Positions 7,106-15,010 of a DNA stretch of 64,000 nucleotides are shown one piece after another. Made by a program: the position numbers and the translations under genes. Source of the stretch: Thermomonas sp. XSG (GTDB taxonomy: Bacteria; Pseudomonadota; Gammaproteobacteria; Xanthomonadales; Xanthomonadaceae); assembly GCF_014678725.1 (NCBI RefSeq), contig NZ_CP061497.1, positions 558,001 through 622,000 of the forward strand, read 5' to 3'. Every line of letters starts with the position of its first letter. Position 1 is the stretch's first letter. The notes beneath the pieces were generated by a model. That model had not been told where the DNA came from, ran no database searches, and saw nothing but the letters and a program-made list of their open reading frames with translations.

Positions 7106-9076
7106 TCAGGCGTTCGGGTTGGCCTTGGCACCGGTGCGGTACAGCAACCAGGCAACCAGCGCGAGCACGGCAAGACCGACGTACTTGCCGAATTGCAGGC
7201 TCTCCGGCGCGGCAATCACGTCGGCGCGGCCGGACAGCACGATCGGGATGGCGATGAAGATGCCCATCAGCGCCTCGCCGGTGATCAGGCCGGCGGCGAA
7301 CAGGGTGCCGGGGCGATGCAGGCGGTCGCGCGCGGCTTCATCGTGGCTTCCGACCATGCCGTGGCGCTTCTCCACCAAGTAGGCCAGCAGGCCGCCGAGG
7401 AAGATCGGCACCATCAGTTCCAGCGGCAGGTAGATGCCGATGGCCGCCGCCAGCACCGGTACGCGGAAGGTTTTGCCGGTGGCCTTCAGCCACTCGTCGA
7501 GGGCGATGATCACCGCGCCGACCACCGCACCGATGCCGATGATCGTCCACGGCAGTTCGCCACCGAACATGCCCTTGGCCACCGAGGCCATCAGCGTGGC
7601 CTGCGGTGCCGACAGCGAGTTGGGATGCTCGGGCGTGGGCGCGCCGATGCCGTAAGCCTGCGCCAGCAGGTTCAGCACCGGCGCCATGATCAGCGCGCAG
7701 GAAAACGCGCCGATGCCCAGCATGAGCTGCTGCTTCCATGGGGTGGCACCGACGATATAGCCGGCCTTGAGGTCCTGCAGGTTGTCACCGCCGACCGCCG
7801 CCGCGCAGCACACCACCGCACCGATCATGATCGCGGCGACTGCGCCCAGCGGCGCGCCGGACGCGCCCACCGCCATCTTGCCGCCCTCGCCGAGCAGCAC
7901 CAGCAGCACCGCGGAGGCGAACAGGATGGTGGCAATCGTGATGCCGGACACCGGGTTGTTGGAGGAGCCGACGAGGCCTGCGAGGTAAGCCGAAACCGAC
8001 ACGAACAGGAAGCCGGCGACGATCATGATGATCGCCATCGGGATGCTCACGCTCCACATGCCGACGATGCCCTGGTACAGCAGCAACAGCGGCACCACGA
8101 AGGCGATCAGTGCCACCAGCATCCACTTCATCGGCAGGTCGCGCTCGGTCTCGGCCACCTGTTCGCCGCTGCCCTTGCGCGCCGCCGCAATGCCGCTGCG
8201 CACGCCCGACAGCAGCGACTTGCGCAGCGAGAACAGCGTCCACACGCCACCGATCAGCATCGCGCCGACCCCGAGGTAGCGGATCTTGGCCGACCAGATC
8301 GCGCCGGCGATGTCTTCCGCGCCCGCGCCGGCGATGCTGGTGGCCAGCGCCGGGTCGGTATCGAGGAAGAACATGTGGTACAGCGGGATGGCGATGTGCC
8401 AGGACAGGATCGAGCCGGAGACGACGACGATCCCGATGTTGAGCCCGACGATGTAACCCACGCCAAGCAGCGCCGGCGACAGGTTGGTGCCCATGTAGCC
8501 GAGGTACTTGCCGAAGAAGCCGGCGCCCGCGGCGGTATCCGGGATCAGGCGCATGCCGCTGGCGGCAGCGGCCTTGATCAGCCCGCCCAGCGTCGCCGAC
8601 AGGGCGAGGATCTTCAGCCCGGGGCCGGGATTCTCACCCGCCTTCAGCACTTCCGCGGCCGCCTTGCCTTCCGGGAACGGCAGCGGCTCCTCAACGATCA
8701 TCGAGCGCCGCAGCGGCACCGAGAACAGCACGCCGAGCAGGCCGCCCAGACCGGCAATCGCGAGCACCCAGGAATATTTGAAGTCATCCCAGTAGCCCAG
8801 GATGATCAACGCCGGGATCGTGAAGATCACGCCCGCCGCGATCGACGAACCCGCGGACGCACCGGTCTGCACGATGTTGTTTTCGAGGATCGTGCCGCCG
8901 CCGAGCAGCCGCAGCACGCCCATCGAGACGACCGCGGCGGGAATCGCGGTGGCGATGGTCAGCCCGGCGAACAGGCCGAGATAGGCGTTGGCGGCGGACA
9001 GGATCACCGCCAGCACGATCGCCAGGATCACCGCACGCAGGGTCAGCTGCGGCACGGCTTTGGCAGGGTTCGACAT
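7106..9076 (-). CDS. OPT-family oligopeptide transporter
   Basis: 656 residues, almost entirely hydrophobic with about 15 predicted helices. Family features are the N-terminal TLRAVILAIVLAVILSAANAYLGLFAGLTIATAIPAA, the NNIVQTGASAGSSIAAGVIFTIPALIILGYW stretch and LVGSSNNPVSGITIATI. OPT proteins are proton-driven symporters of short peptides or metal chelates; bacterial members of this type are usually annotated as putative oligopeptide transporters. Start 9076 is chosen because homologues begin near MSNPAKAVPQLTLRAV and GAGGA lies upstream. Neighbouring exported S9 and M13 peptidases suggest peptide uptake, but the substrate cannot be read from sequence. Confidence 0.9.
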   Translation of the reverse strand: MSNPAKAVPQLTLRAVILAIVLAVILSAANAYLGLFAGLTIATAIPAAVVSMGVLRLLGGGTILENNIVQTGASAGSSIAAGVIFTIPALIILGYWDDFKYSWVLAIAGLGGLLGVLFSVPLRRSMIVEEPLPFPEGKAAAEVLKAGENPGPGLKILALSATLGGLIKAAAASGMRLIPDTAAGAGFFGKYLGYMGTNLSPALLGVGYIVGLNIGIVVVSGSILSWHIAIPLYHMFFLDTDPALATSIAGAGAEDIAGAIWSAKIRYLGVGAMLIGGVWTLFSLRKSLLSGVRSGIAAARKGSGEQVAETERDLPMKWMLVALIAFVVPLLLLYQGIVGMWSVSIPMAIIMIVAGFLFVSVSAYLAGLVGSSNNPVSGITIATILFASAVLLVLLGEGGKMAVGASGAPLGAVAAIMIGAVVCCAAAVGGDNLQDLKAGYIVGATPWKQQLMLGIGAFSCALIMAPVLNLLAQAYGIGAPTPEHPNSLSAPQATLMASVAKGMFGGELPWTIIGIGAVVGAVIIALDEWLKATGKTFRVPVLAAAIGIYLPLELMVPIFLGGLLAYLVEKRHGMVGSHDEAARDRLHRPGTLFAAGLITGEALMGIFIAIPIVLSGRADVIAAPESLQFGKYVGLAVLALVAWLLYRTGAKANPNA

Positions 9077-9277
9077 GGGACATCCTCGTCGGGAAGGCAA
9101 GCGACGAAACCTAGCCGCTGGCGGCCGGCAAGTCCAGTGCGGCAGGTTGCAGCCAGCGGCGCCGTCGGGGGGAGCTGGCGCCCCGGATGCGGTGAAGTCG
9201 CGCTGAACCGGTGCCACCGGCAGCAGCGGGACGCGCTGCTAAACTCGGCCGCTATCCCCGCGAACGAGATCCGCCGC

Positions 9278-11287
9278 ATGCCGACACCGCGCCCGCTTGC
9301 CATCGCCCTGGTCATCGCCCTTGCCGCCGGACTGGCCTCGCCCGCCGGGATGGCCGCGAAGAAAAAACCGGCGCAGAAGAAGGCAGCGACGCCCCCGGCC
9401 TGCACCGATTTCTATGCCGAAGCCAACAAGGGCTGGCTGGCCGCCAACCCGATGCCGACCAGCGGCGCGATTTCCGCGCTGGGCCAGCTCACCGCGCGCG
9501 CGCAACAGCAGCAACGCGACCTGCTGGATGGCGCCATGAATGCGCCGCAGAACAACGTGCAGAAGCTGCTGGGCGATTTCTGGGCCAGCGGCCTGGACGA
9601 GGCGGCGGTGGAGCGCGACGGCGCCGCGCCGGTGGCGCCGCTGCTCAAGCGCATCGATTCGATCCGCAAGCCGAAGGACATCGCGCCGGCCATCGCCGCA
9701 CTGCACCATGTCGGCATTCCCGTCGCCTTCCATTTCGGCGCCGACATCGACCTGCGCGACCTCGACCGCCACCTTGGCTACTTCAGCCAGGGCGGCCTGG
9801 GCCTGCCGGACCCCGCCTACTACACCCGGCAGGACGCCGATACCAAGGCGCTGGTCGCGCGCTACGCCGACTACATCCGGAAAATCCTCGCGCTGACCGG
9901 CGTGGCGCAGCAGGACATCGAAACCCAGACCGCGCTGGTGCTGGACCTGGAAAAACGCATCGCCAGCCTGGCGCGCCCGCTCGTGGACCTGCGCGATCCG
10001 CGCAACACTTTCGCGCCGGTCGCCACCGCCGGGCTGGGCAAGCAGTACCGCAACCTGCAGCTGGATGCGTTCCTGCAGGTGCAGGGCGTGCACGACGACA
10101 CCGTGTCGCTGGCCAACCCGGCAATGTTCGCCCAGCTCGACGCGCTGGTGGGCTCGCTCAAGCCCGCCCAATGGCAGGCCTACCTGCGCTGGCGGGTGGG
10201 CGATGCGATGGCGCCCTATCTGTCGAAGTCCTGGCGACAGGCCGCGTTCGATTTCCGCGGCAAGGTCCTGCTGGGCCAGGCCGAACCCGCGCCGCGCTGG
10301 CAGCAGACGCTGGACGCGATCAACCTGGCTGCTGGCCCGATGCTGGGCCGCGAGTACGCCGCCACACACCTGTCGGACGCCACCCGCAGGCAGGCCGAAG
10401 CCGTTGCCGATCAGGTCCGCGATACGCTGGTGAAGCAGGTGGGCAGCAGCACCCTGCTGGGCGAACCCGCGAAGGACGAGGCGCGCAGGAAGCTCGAGCG
10501 CTTGCGCATCGAGATCGGCACGCCGCGCTACGACCTTGACTACACGGTGCAGCCGATGGGCCGCGGCAGCTTCGGCAGCAACATGCTGATCGCCTCCACC
10601 TGGCGCCATCGCCAGGAGATGAAGCGGATCGGCAAGGGCAACGCCAACCGCCGCTGGGACGTGCTACCGCAGCAGCCGGCGCTGGCCTACGACCTCGCCC
10701 ACAACCGCCTGATCGTCACCGCCGCCATGCTCCAGGCACCGGTGCTGGAGGCGACGATGCCGGTGGATGCCCAGTACGGCGCATTCGGCGCGCTGGTCGG
10801 ACACGAGCTGAGCCACGCCATCGATGGCCGCGGTCGCCATATCGATGCCAAGGGCGAGATCCGCGACTGGTGGGGCCCCGCCGAAACCAGCGCCTGGGAG
10901 ACACTGGCGCAGAAGGTGACGGCGCTGTACGCCGGCCTGCCCTATCCCGGCCTGACCGGCACCCGGGTGGACGGCGCGCTCACCCGCGATGAAAACATCG
11001 CCGACCTGGCCGGCTTGGAACTGGCCCATGCCGCGGTGGTTGCGGCGCGGCCGGACGGCGGCGCACAGGCGGACAAGGCCTTCTACACCGGCTGGGCGCA
11101 GTTGTGGGCGCAACAGGTCACCCGCGATGAAGCCGAGATCCGCGCCCGCCAGGACGTGCGTGCGCCGGGTCCGTGGCGCGCCAACGCCGCGGTGATGCAG
11201 CAACCCGCCTTCGGCGTCGCCTACGCCTGCAAGGCCGGCATGCCGATGCAGCCGAAGCCGGAAGGCCGCGTGGTGATTTTCAACTGA
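9278..11287 (+). CDS. Exported M13-family metallopeptidase
   Basis: 669 residues with a signal peptide (MPTPRPLAIALVIALAAGLASPAGMA) and then a Lys-rich linker. The M13 (neprilysin/PepO-like) zinc site is visible: HELSH at residues 509-513, with the third ligand in ENIADLAG (Glu572, Asp576). The C-terminus ends CKAGMPMQPKPEGRVVIFN, matching the conserved Arg-rich end of M13 enzymes. These are zinc endopeptidases acting on short peptides in the periplasm. The start is taken at the ATG that opens the signal peptide; the open frame extends far upstream only because it is antisense to the S9 and OPT genes. Confidence 0.93.
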   Translation: MPTPRPLAIALVIALAAGLASPAGMAAKKKPAQKKAATPPACTDFYAEANKGWLAANPMPTSGAISALGQLTARAQQQQRDLLDGAMNAPQNNVQKLLGDFWASGLDEAAVERDGAAPVAPLLKRIDSIRKPKDIAPAIAALHHVGIPVAFHFGADIDLRDLDRHLGYFSQGGLGLPDPAYYTRQDADTKALVARYADYIRKILALTGVAQQDIETQTALVLDLEKRIASLARPLVDLRDPRNTFAPVATAGLGKQYRNLQLDAFLQVQGVHDDTVSLANPAMFAQLDALVGSLKPAQWQAYLRWRVGDAMAPYLSKSWRQAAFDFRGKVLLGQAEPAPRWQQTLDAINLAAGPMLGREYAATHLSDATRRQAEAVADQVRDTLVKQVGSSTLLGEPAKDEARRKLERLRIEIGTPRYDLDYTVQPMGRGSFGSNMLIASTWRHRQEMKRIGKGNANRRWDVLPQQPALAYDLAHNRLIVTAAMLQAPVLEATMPVDAQYGAFGALVGHELSHAIDGRGRHIDAKGEIRDWWGPAETSAWETLAQKVTALYAGLPYPGLTGTRVDGALTRDENIADLAGLELAHAAVVAARPDGGAQADKAFYTGWAQLWAQQVTRDEAEIRARQDVRAPGPWRANAAVMQQPAFGVAYACKAGMPMQPKPEGRVVIFN

Positions 11288-11289
11288 GT

Positions 11290-11331
11290 AAACCCGGGAC
11301 GGGAAGCGACCCGGGGCGGGGCTCCGGGTTT
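11290..11331. terminator. Possible terminator between convergent genes
   Basis: An 8-bp inverted repeat (AAACCCGG ... CCGGGTTT) with a 26-base GC-rich loop lies between the convergent M13 peptidase and rhomboid genes. The A/T ends give a short U-run on either strand. This is weak evidence. Confidence 0.35.
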
Positions 11332-11350
11332 CCCGCCAGACGTCGGCGGC

Positions 11351-12022
11351 TCAGCGCACGATGCGCATTTTCGGCCCGCCCCGGCCACCGCGTCCGCCGA
11401 ACGGCGGCTGGCCGCGCCACTGACGGATCAGCAACCAGCCGAACAGCATGCCGCCAAGGTGGGCGAAATGGGCCACCCCCGGCTGCAGCCCGGTGATGCC
11501 CACGCCCAGTTCGAACAGGCCGTAGACGATCACCAGCGTGCGCGCCTTCATCGGGATCGGCGGGAACAGCAGCATCACCCGCTGGTGCGGGAACAGCATG
11601 CCGTACGCCAGCAGCAGGCCGAATACGCCGCCGGAAGCGCCGATGGTGGGATACGGATCGGCACCCTGCGCCAGCGCATAGGAACCGACCAGCAGCTGGC
11701 AGATACCGGCGCCAACCACGCTCACCAGGTAATAGGTCAGGAAGCGGCGTTCGCCCCAGGTGTATTCCAGCGGCGCACCGAACATCGCCAGCGCCAGCAT
11801 GTTGAAGGCCAGATGCAGGAAGCCGCCATGCAGGAAGCTGTAGCTCACCAGCTGCCACGGCATGAACGCGGGCGCCATGCCGGCCGGGTCGAAATCGACA
11901 TCGCCCCACGGCCACAGCATCAGGGTCACCAGCCGCTGATTGCCCAGCAGCCACTGCAGCAGGAAGCCGACGCCGTTGGCGATCAGCAGCGCCTTGGTGA
12001 CTCGGGGGAGGTTGAACGGCAT
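11351..12022 (-). CDS. Rhomboid-family intramembrane serine protease
   Basis: 223 residues with six hydrophobic helices. The catalytic dyad is Ser130 in GASGG and His188 in HFAHLGG, and the conserved HGGFLHLAFNM loop/TM2 motif is near residue 65. Rhomboids cleave membrane helices within the bilayer. The C-terminus is a Gly/Arg-rich tail (FGGRGGRGGPKMRIVR). Start 12022 (MPFNLPRV) gives the usual short N-terminus; an upstream in-frame start adds 19 hydrophilic residues of low plausibility. The alkyltransferase-like gene lies 41 bases upstream on the same strand. Confidence 0.92.
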   Translation of the reverse strand: MPFNLPRVTKALLIANGVGFLLQWLLGNQRLVTLMLWPWGDVDFDPAGMAPAFMPWQLVSYSFLHGGFLHLAFNMLALAMFGAPLEYTWGERRFLTYYLVSVVGAGICQLLVGSYALAQGADPYPTIGASGGVFGLLLAYGMLFPHQRVMLLFPPIPMKARTLVIVYGLFELGVGITGLQPGVAHFAHLGGMLFGWLLIRQWRGQPPFGGRGGRGGPKMRIVR

Positions 12023-12063
12023 CCGTGCGATATTCCGGTTACATTGCAGCGCATCATAGCCGC

Positions 12064-12402
12064 TCAGCGCGGCGCCCACAGGGCCGCATCCAGCGTCCCT
12101 TCATCCTCTGGCAAGCGAACCCGGCCATTGCGGGGCTCCACGCCATCGGCGCGCAAGCGCCGGCATTGTTCGGTGAACTCCGGCGATTCAGGCGGGAATG
12201 CGATGCGCCCATCGGAGCGCAGGATGCGATGCCAGGGCAATGCCGGATCGTCGTTCTGGCCGAGGATGCGCGCCACCAACCGCGCCCGACCCGGCAGGCC
12301 GGCGCGTCGCGCAATGGCGCCATAGCTGGCCACCTGCCCACGCGGCACCGCCCGGATCGCGGCCAGGATGCGTTGCTCGGGCGAGGACGGCGGCGACTTC
12401 AT
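12064..12402 (-). CDS. Alkyltransferase-like protein (ATL, MGMT family)
   Basis: 112 residues matching the DNA-binding domain of O6-alkylguanine DNA alkyltransferase. It has GQVASYGAIARRAGLPGRARLVARIL followed by LPWHRIL, where the alkyl-accepting cysteine of PCHR is replaced by Trp57. This substitution defines ATL proteins, which bind O6-alkylguanine, cannot repair it and hand the lesion to nucleotide excision repair. ATG 12402 is preferred by length; an ATG at 12417 adds five residues, and neither has a clear ribosome binding site. Confidence 0.88.
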   Translation of the reverse strand: MKSPPSSPEQRILAAIRAVPRGQVASYGAIARRAGLPGRARLVARILGQNDDPALPWHRILRSDGRIAFPPESPEFTEQCRRLRADGVEPRNGRVRLPEDEGTLDAALWAPR

Positions 12403-12449
12403 GTTCCGGGTTAGCATAGCCCGACATCCCCCGCCGATCGCCGACCGCC

Positions 12450-12860
12450 ATGCACAACTTCGAGCAGATCCGCAGCCATCTGGTTTCCGCCGGCTACCGG
12501 TTGACCCTGCTGGATCCGTTCGTGGCCTGCGTGGAGCTGTCGCTGGCGCAGGGCAAGCGCCACCAGGCGATCTTCCTCGCCGAGCTGCAGGACGACGACG
12601 GCCGCAATTACCTGCGGGTCAGTACCGCGATCGCGCCTACCACCGGGATGGACGCCCGCCGCGCGCTGGCCTTCAACTGGCAGAGCCGGGTGGGCTACCT
12701 GGCGATCGGCGAGCTCGACGGCGTGCCCTACCTGCAGCTGTGCGAGAACCGCCCCTACGACTGCCTCAATGCGGCGGAAATCGACCGCCTGGTGCTGGAA
12801 ATCGGCGGCACCGGCGACGAGATGGAGCGCCGCATGTCCGCAGGCGGCGACCTGCTGTAG
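12450..12860 (+). CDS. Conserved hypothetical 136-residue protein
   Basis: A soluble acidic protein with no signal peptide. Its alternating pattern (FEQIRSHLVSAGYRLTLLD, CVELSLAQGKRHQAIFLAEL, GRNYLRVSTAIAP, QSRVGYLAIGELDGVPYLQLCENRPYDCLNAAEIDRLVLEIG) resembles the compact alpha/beta fold of small chaperone-like YbjN/secretion-chaperone proteins, but the similarity is only by eye. It is divergent from the alkyltransferase-like gene (48 bases apart) and closed by a perfect hairpin terminator. Function unknown. Confidence 0.7.
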   Translation: MHNFEQIRSHLVSAGYRLTLLDPFVACVELSLAQGKRHQAIFLAELQDDDGRNYLRVSTAIAPTTGMDARRALAFNWQSRVGYLAIGELDGVPYLQLCENRPYDCLNAAEIDRLVLEIGGTGDEMERRMSAGGDLL

Positions 12861-12888
12861 GCAGCATCGCCGGGTTCGCACGCCACAT

Positions 12889-12920
12889 GCAGAAACGCCG
12901 GCTTGCGCCGGCGTTTCTGC
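12889..12920. terminator. Bidirectional hairpin terminator
   Basis: A perfect 13-bp inverted repeat (GCAGAAACGCCGG and its complement) with a 6-base loop sits between the convergent 12450 gene and the phosphate transporter gene. The stem ends in AGAAA/TTTCT on both sides. Confidence 0.65.
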
Positions 12921-12946
12921 AATTCACGGAAGCGGACCGAGCAGAC

Positions 12947-14068
12947 TCAGGCCCAGCCCAGCGCCTCCAGCAGGCTCAGCAGCGCATAGGCGATCCCGCC
13001 CGCAGCCGGGATGGTCAGGATCCACGCCCACACGATCCTCTCGATCACGCCGAACTTCAGCGCACGCGGGTTCTTGGCGAAGCCCACGCCCATGATCGCT
13101 GTGGAGATGCTGTGGGTAGTGGACACCGGCATGCCGAAGTGCGCCGCCACGGTGAGGATGGTGGCCGAACTGGTTTCCGCCGCGAAGCCGTTGATCGGGT
13201 GCAGCTTGACCATCTTGTGGCCCAGCGTCTTGATGATGCGCCAGCCGCCGGAGGCGGTGCCGGCGGCCATGACCAGCGCGCAGGTCAGCACGATCCAGGT
13301 GGCGATGTCCTGCTCGCCGGCGTTGCCGGGATGCAGGAACCCCAGCCAGCCCGGCAGGTCGTCCAGCGCACCGCTGGCCTCGGCCCCGAACAGGGTCAGG
13401 GCGATGATCCCCATGGTCTTCTGCGCATCGTTATGGCCATGCGCATAGCCCATGTAGGCAGCAGACAGGATCTGCGCCTTGCCGAAGAACTTGTTGACGA
13501 AGTTCGGCCGCGCCAGACGCCCGAGCCAGCCGCCGGCCCGCGACAGGCCGGCGATCAGCGCCCACAGCGCCACCATCACCAGTACGCCGAGCAGGAACCC
13601 GGCAAGCGGCGAGCTGATCATCGGCACCACGACCTTCCACAGGATGCCCTTGTTCTGGGTCCAGTCGCCGACGGTCTTCGACCAGATCAGCGCATCGAAG
13701 TCGTTGTGCGCCGCCGCCAGTGCCGCACCGATCAGGCCGCCGATCAGCGCGTGCGAGGACGATGACGGCAGGCCCTTCCACCAGGTGATCAGGTTCCAGA
13801 CGATGCCGCCCAGCAGCGCGCACAGGATCACCTGCGAGGTGACCTGCACCACTTCGGTGTCGATCAGGCCGGAGGCGATGGTCTTGGCCACCGCGGTGCC
13901 CATCAGCGCGCCGATCAGGTTCATCCCTGCTGCCAGCATCACCGCCTGGCCCGGCGACAGCACCTTGGTCGCGACCACCGTGGCGATGGAATTGGCGGTG
14001 TCGTGGAAGCCGTTGATGAACTCGAAGACCAGCGCGGCGAAAATCACCACAAGAACAAGCGTCAACAT
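12947..14068 (-). CDS. pit: PiT-family inorganic phosphate transporter
   Basis: 373 residues with about ten hydrophobic helices. The two inverted repeats of the PiT family carry their signatures: FEFINGFHDTANSIATVVAT near residue 15 and MGYAHGHNDAQKTMGIIAL in the second half. Members import metal-phosphate in symport with protons or sodium. It follows a DUF47 gene by 13 bases on the same strand, the standard pairing for low-affinity phosphate uptake. A Pho-box-like element lies upstream of the pair. Confidence 0.95.
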   Translation of the reverse strand: MLTLVLVVIFAALVFEFINGFHDTANSIATVVATKVLSPGQAVMLAAGMNLIGALMGTAVAKTIASGLIDTEVVQVTSQVILCALLGGIVWNLITWWKGLPSSSSHALIGGLIGAALAAAHNDFDALIWSKTVGDWTQNKGILWKVVVPMISSPLAGFLLGVLVMVALWALIAGLSRAGGWLGRLARPNFVNKFFGKAQILSAAYMGYAHGHNDAQKTMGIIALTLFGAEASGALDDLPGWLGFLHPGNAGEQDIATWIVLTCALVMAAGTASGGWRIIKTLGHKMVKLHPINGFAAETSSATILTVAAHFGMPVSTTHSISTAIMGVGFAKNPRALKFGVIERIVWAWILTIPAAGGIAYALLSLLEALGWA

Positions 14069-14081
14069 GACGTCGGTCCCG

Positions 14082-14708
14082 TCAGCTGTTCTTGAGGACG
14101 ATCTGGTACGTCACCACGCCGGCCTCGCGGCAGCGGTCGATGGCCTTTTCCAGGATCTCGAAGAACTCCTTGAGCAGGAACATCTGCAGGCTGTCGAGCT
14201 TGCCGGAATAGATCTCGCGGTACAGCTCCAGCATCAGCCGGTCGGCCTCGTTCTCGATCGAACGCAGCTTCTCGTTGAGCTTGGTCATGCGGTCTAGGTT
14301 CATCCGCTCGAGTTCGTCCACCATCTGCACCACCACTTCGGCGGCCTGCTCCAGCATCGCCGCGCGCGGCGCGAAGTCGATGTGGGCCAGGTGCTGGGTC
14401 GCCAGCGCATAGCGGTCGGCGAACTTCTCGATCTGCTTGGGGATCTTGTGCAGGGCCGAGCCCAGCGCCTCGATGTCCTCGCGCTCGATCGGGGTGATGT
14501 AGCTGTCCACCAGCGCCTGGCTGATCTTCTCGGCGGCGGTGCGCTCGCGCAGGCGCGCCAGCTTGAAGGCGTCCAGCGCGGGCTGGCGGTCGCCCTCCCT
14601 CATCATCGCGTGCAGCGCCTTGGCGCTGTCATAGGCGGCCGTGGCCGCATCGTCCAGCAGCGAATAGAACTGCGCGCCGGAGCCGAAAATGGTTTGCAGG
14701 GAGAACAT
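14082..14708 (-). CDS. DUF47/PhoU-like accessory protein of PiT
   Basis: 208 residues, all-helical and PhoU-like, beginning MFSLQTIFGSGAQFYSLLDDAATAAYDSAKAL and containing ERTAAEKISQALVDSYITPIEREDIEALGSALHKIPKQIEKFADRY, the typical DUF47 core. DUF47 proteins are encoded with PiT transporters and modulate them. Start 14708 matches family N-termini; the longer frame upstream covers the promoter region. The gene is first in the DUF47-PiT operon. Confidence 0.92.
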   Translation of the reverse strand: MFSLQTIFGSGAQFYSLLDDAATAAYDSAKALHAMMREGDRQPALDAFKLARLRERTAAEKISQALVDSYITPIEREDIEALGSALHKIPKQIEKFADRYALATQHLAHIDFAPRAAMLEQAAEVVVQMVDELERMNLDRMTKLNEKLRSIENEADRLMLELYREIYSGKLDSLQMFLLKEFFEILEKAIDRCREAGVVTYQIVLKNS

Positions 14709-15010
14709 GGGTGTGGCCCCGGATCTGGAGTGGAGGTGAAGATGTAAAAACGGTTGCAACGATAAGGCGCAATTATGACGCCCGCGTGACAGCTTGGCAC
14801 TGACCTCCCCGCACCCGGGTTCCCCGCGGGCAGAGGACGGAGCCACCACCATGGCCTGTTATGATGCCCCCGCGCTCCGGCGCAGCCCATGGACGATCAT
14901 CCTCCGCCGCCGTCATGTCTCTCCCCAGCCGCGCATCCTGCCGCGGCCGACGCGTCGTGCCCCGTCCGGCTTCCCCGCTTCACTCCCCCGCCCGCGCCCG
15001 GTAAAGCCCC
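14709..15010. other. 302-base intergenic region between divergent genes
   Basis: This is the only gene-free stretch of about 300 bases. It separates the DUF47-PiT operon (-) from the CNNM/HlyC-type gene (+). It holds the Pho-box-like element at 14775-14792 with a -10-like hexamer. I see no convincing small gene in the half nearer 15011. Confidence 0.6.
14759..14792 (-). promoter_or_regulatory. Candidate PhoB box and -10 for DUF47-PiT operon
   Basis: On the minus strand, 14792 to 14775 reads CTGTCAC-GCGG-GCGTCAT. It matches the direct-repeat Pho box CTGTCAT-N4-CTGTCAT at 11 of 14 positions, with the correct 11-base periodicity of GTCA. Ten bases further on is TATCGT (14764-14759), a plausible -10 at the spacing seen in PhoB-activated promoters. 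The start codon is 51 bases downstream of it. Confidence 0.5.

Noticed and set aside
5501..11287. A very long plus-strand open frame of about 5.8 kb running over the S9 peptidase and OPT genes into the M13 peptidase
   Set aside because: Its first two thirds are antisense to two clear genes and are rich in His, Arg, Gln and Ala with no recognisable domain. This is the usual shadow of high-GC coding DNA. Only the part from 9278 is real.
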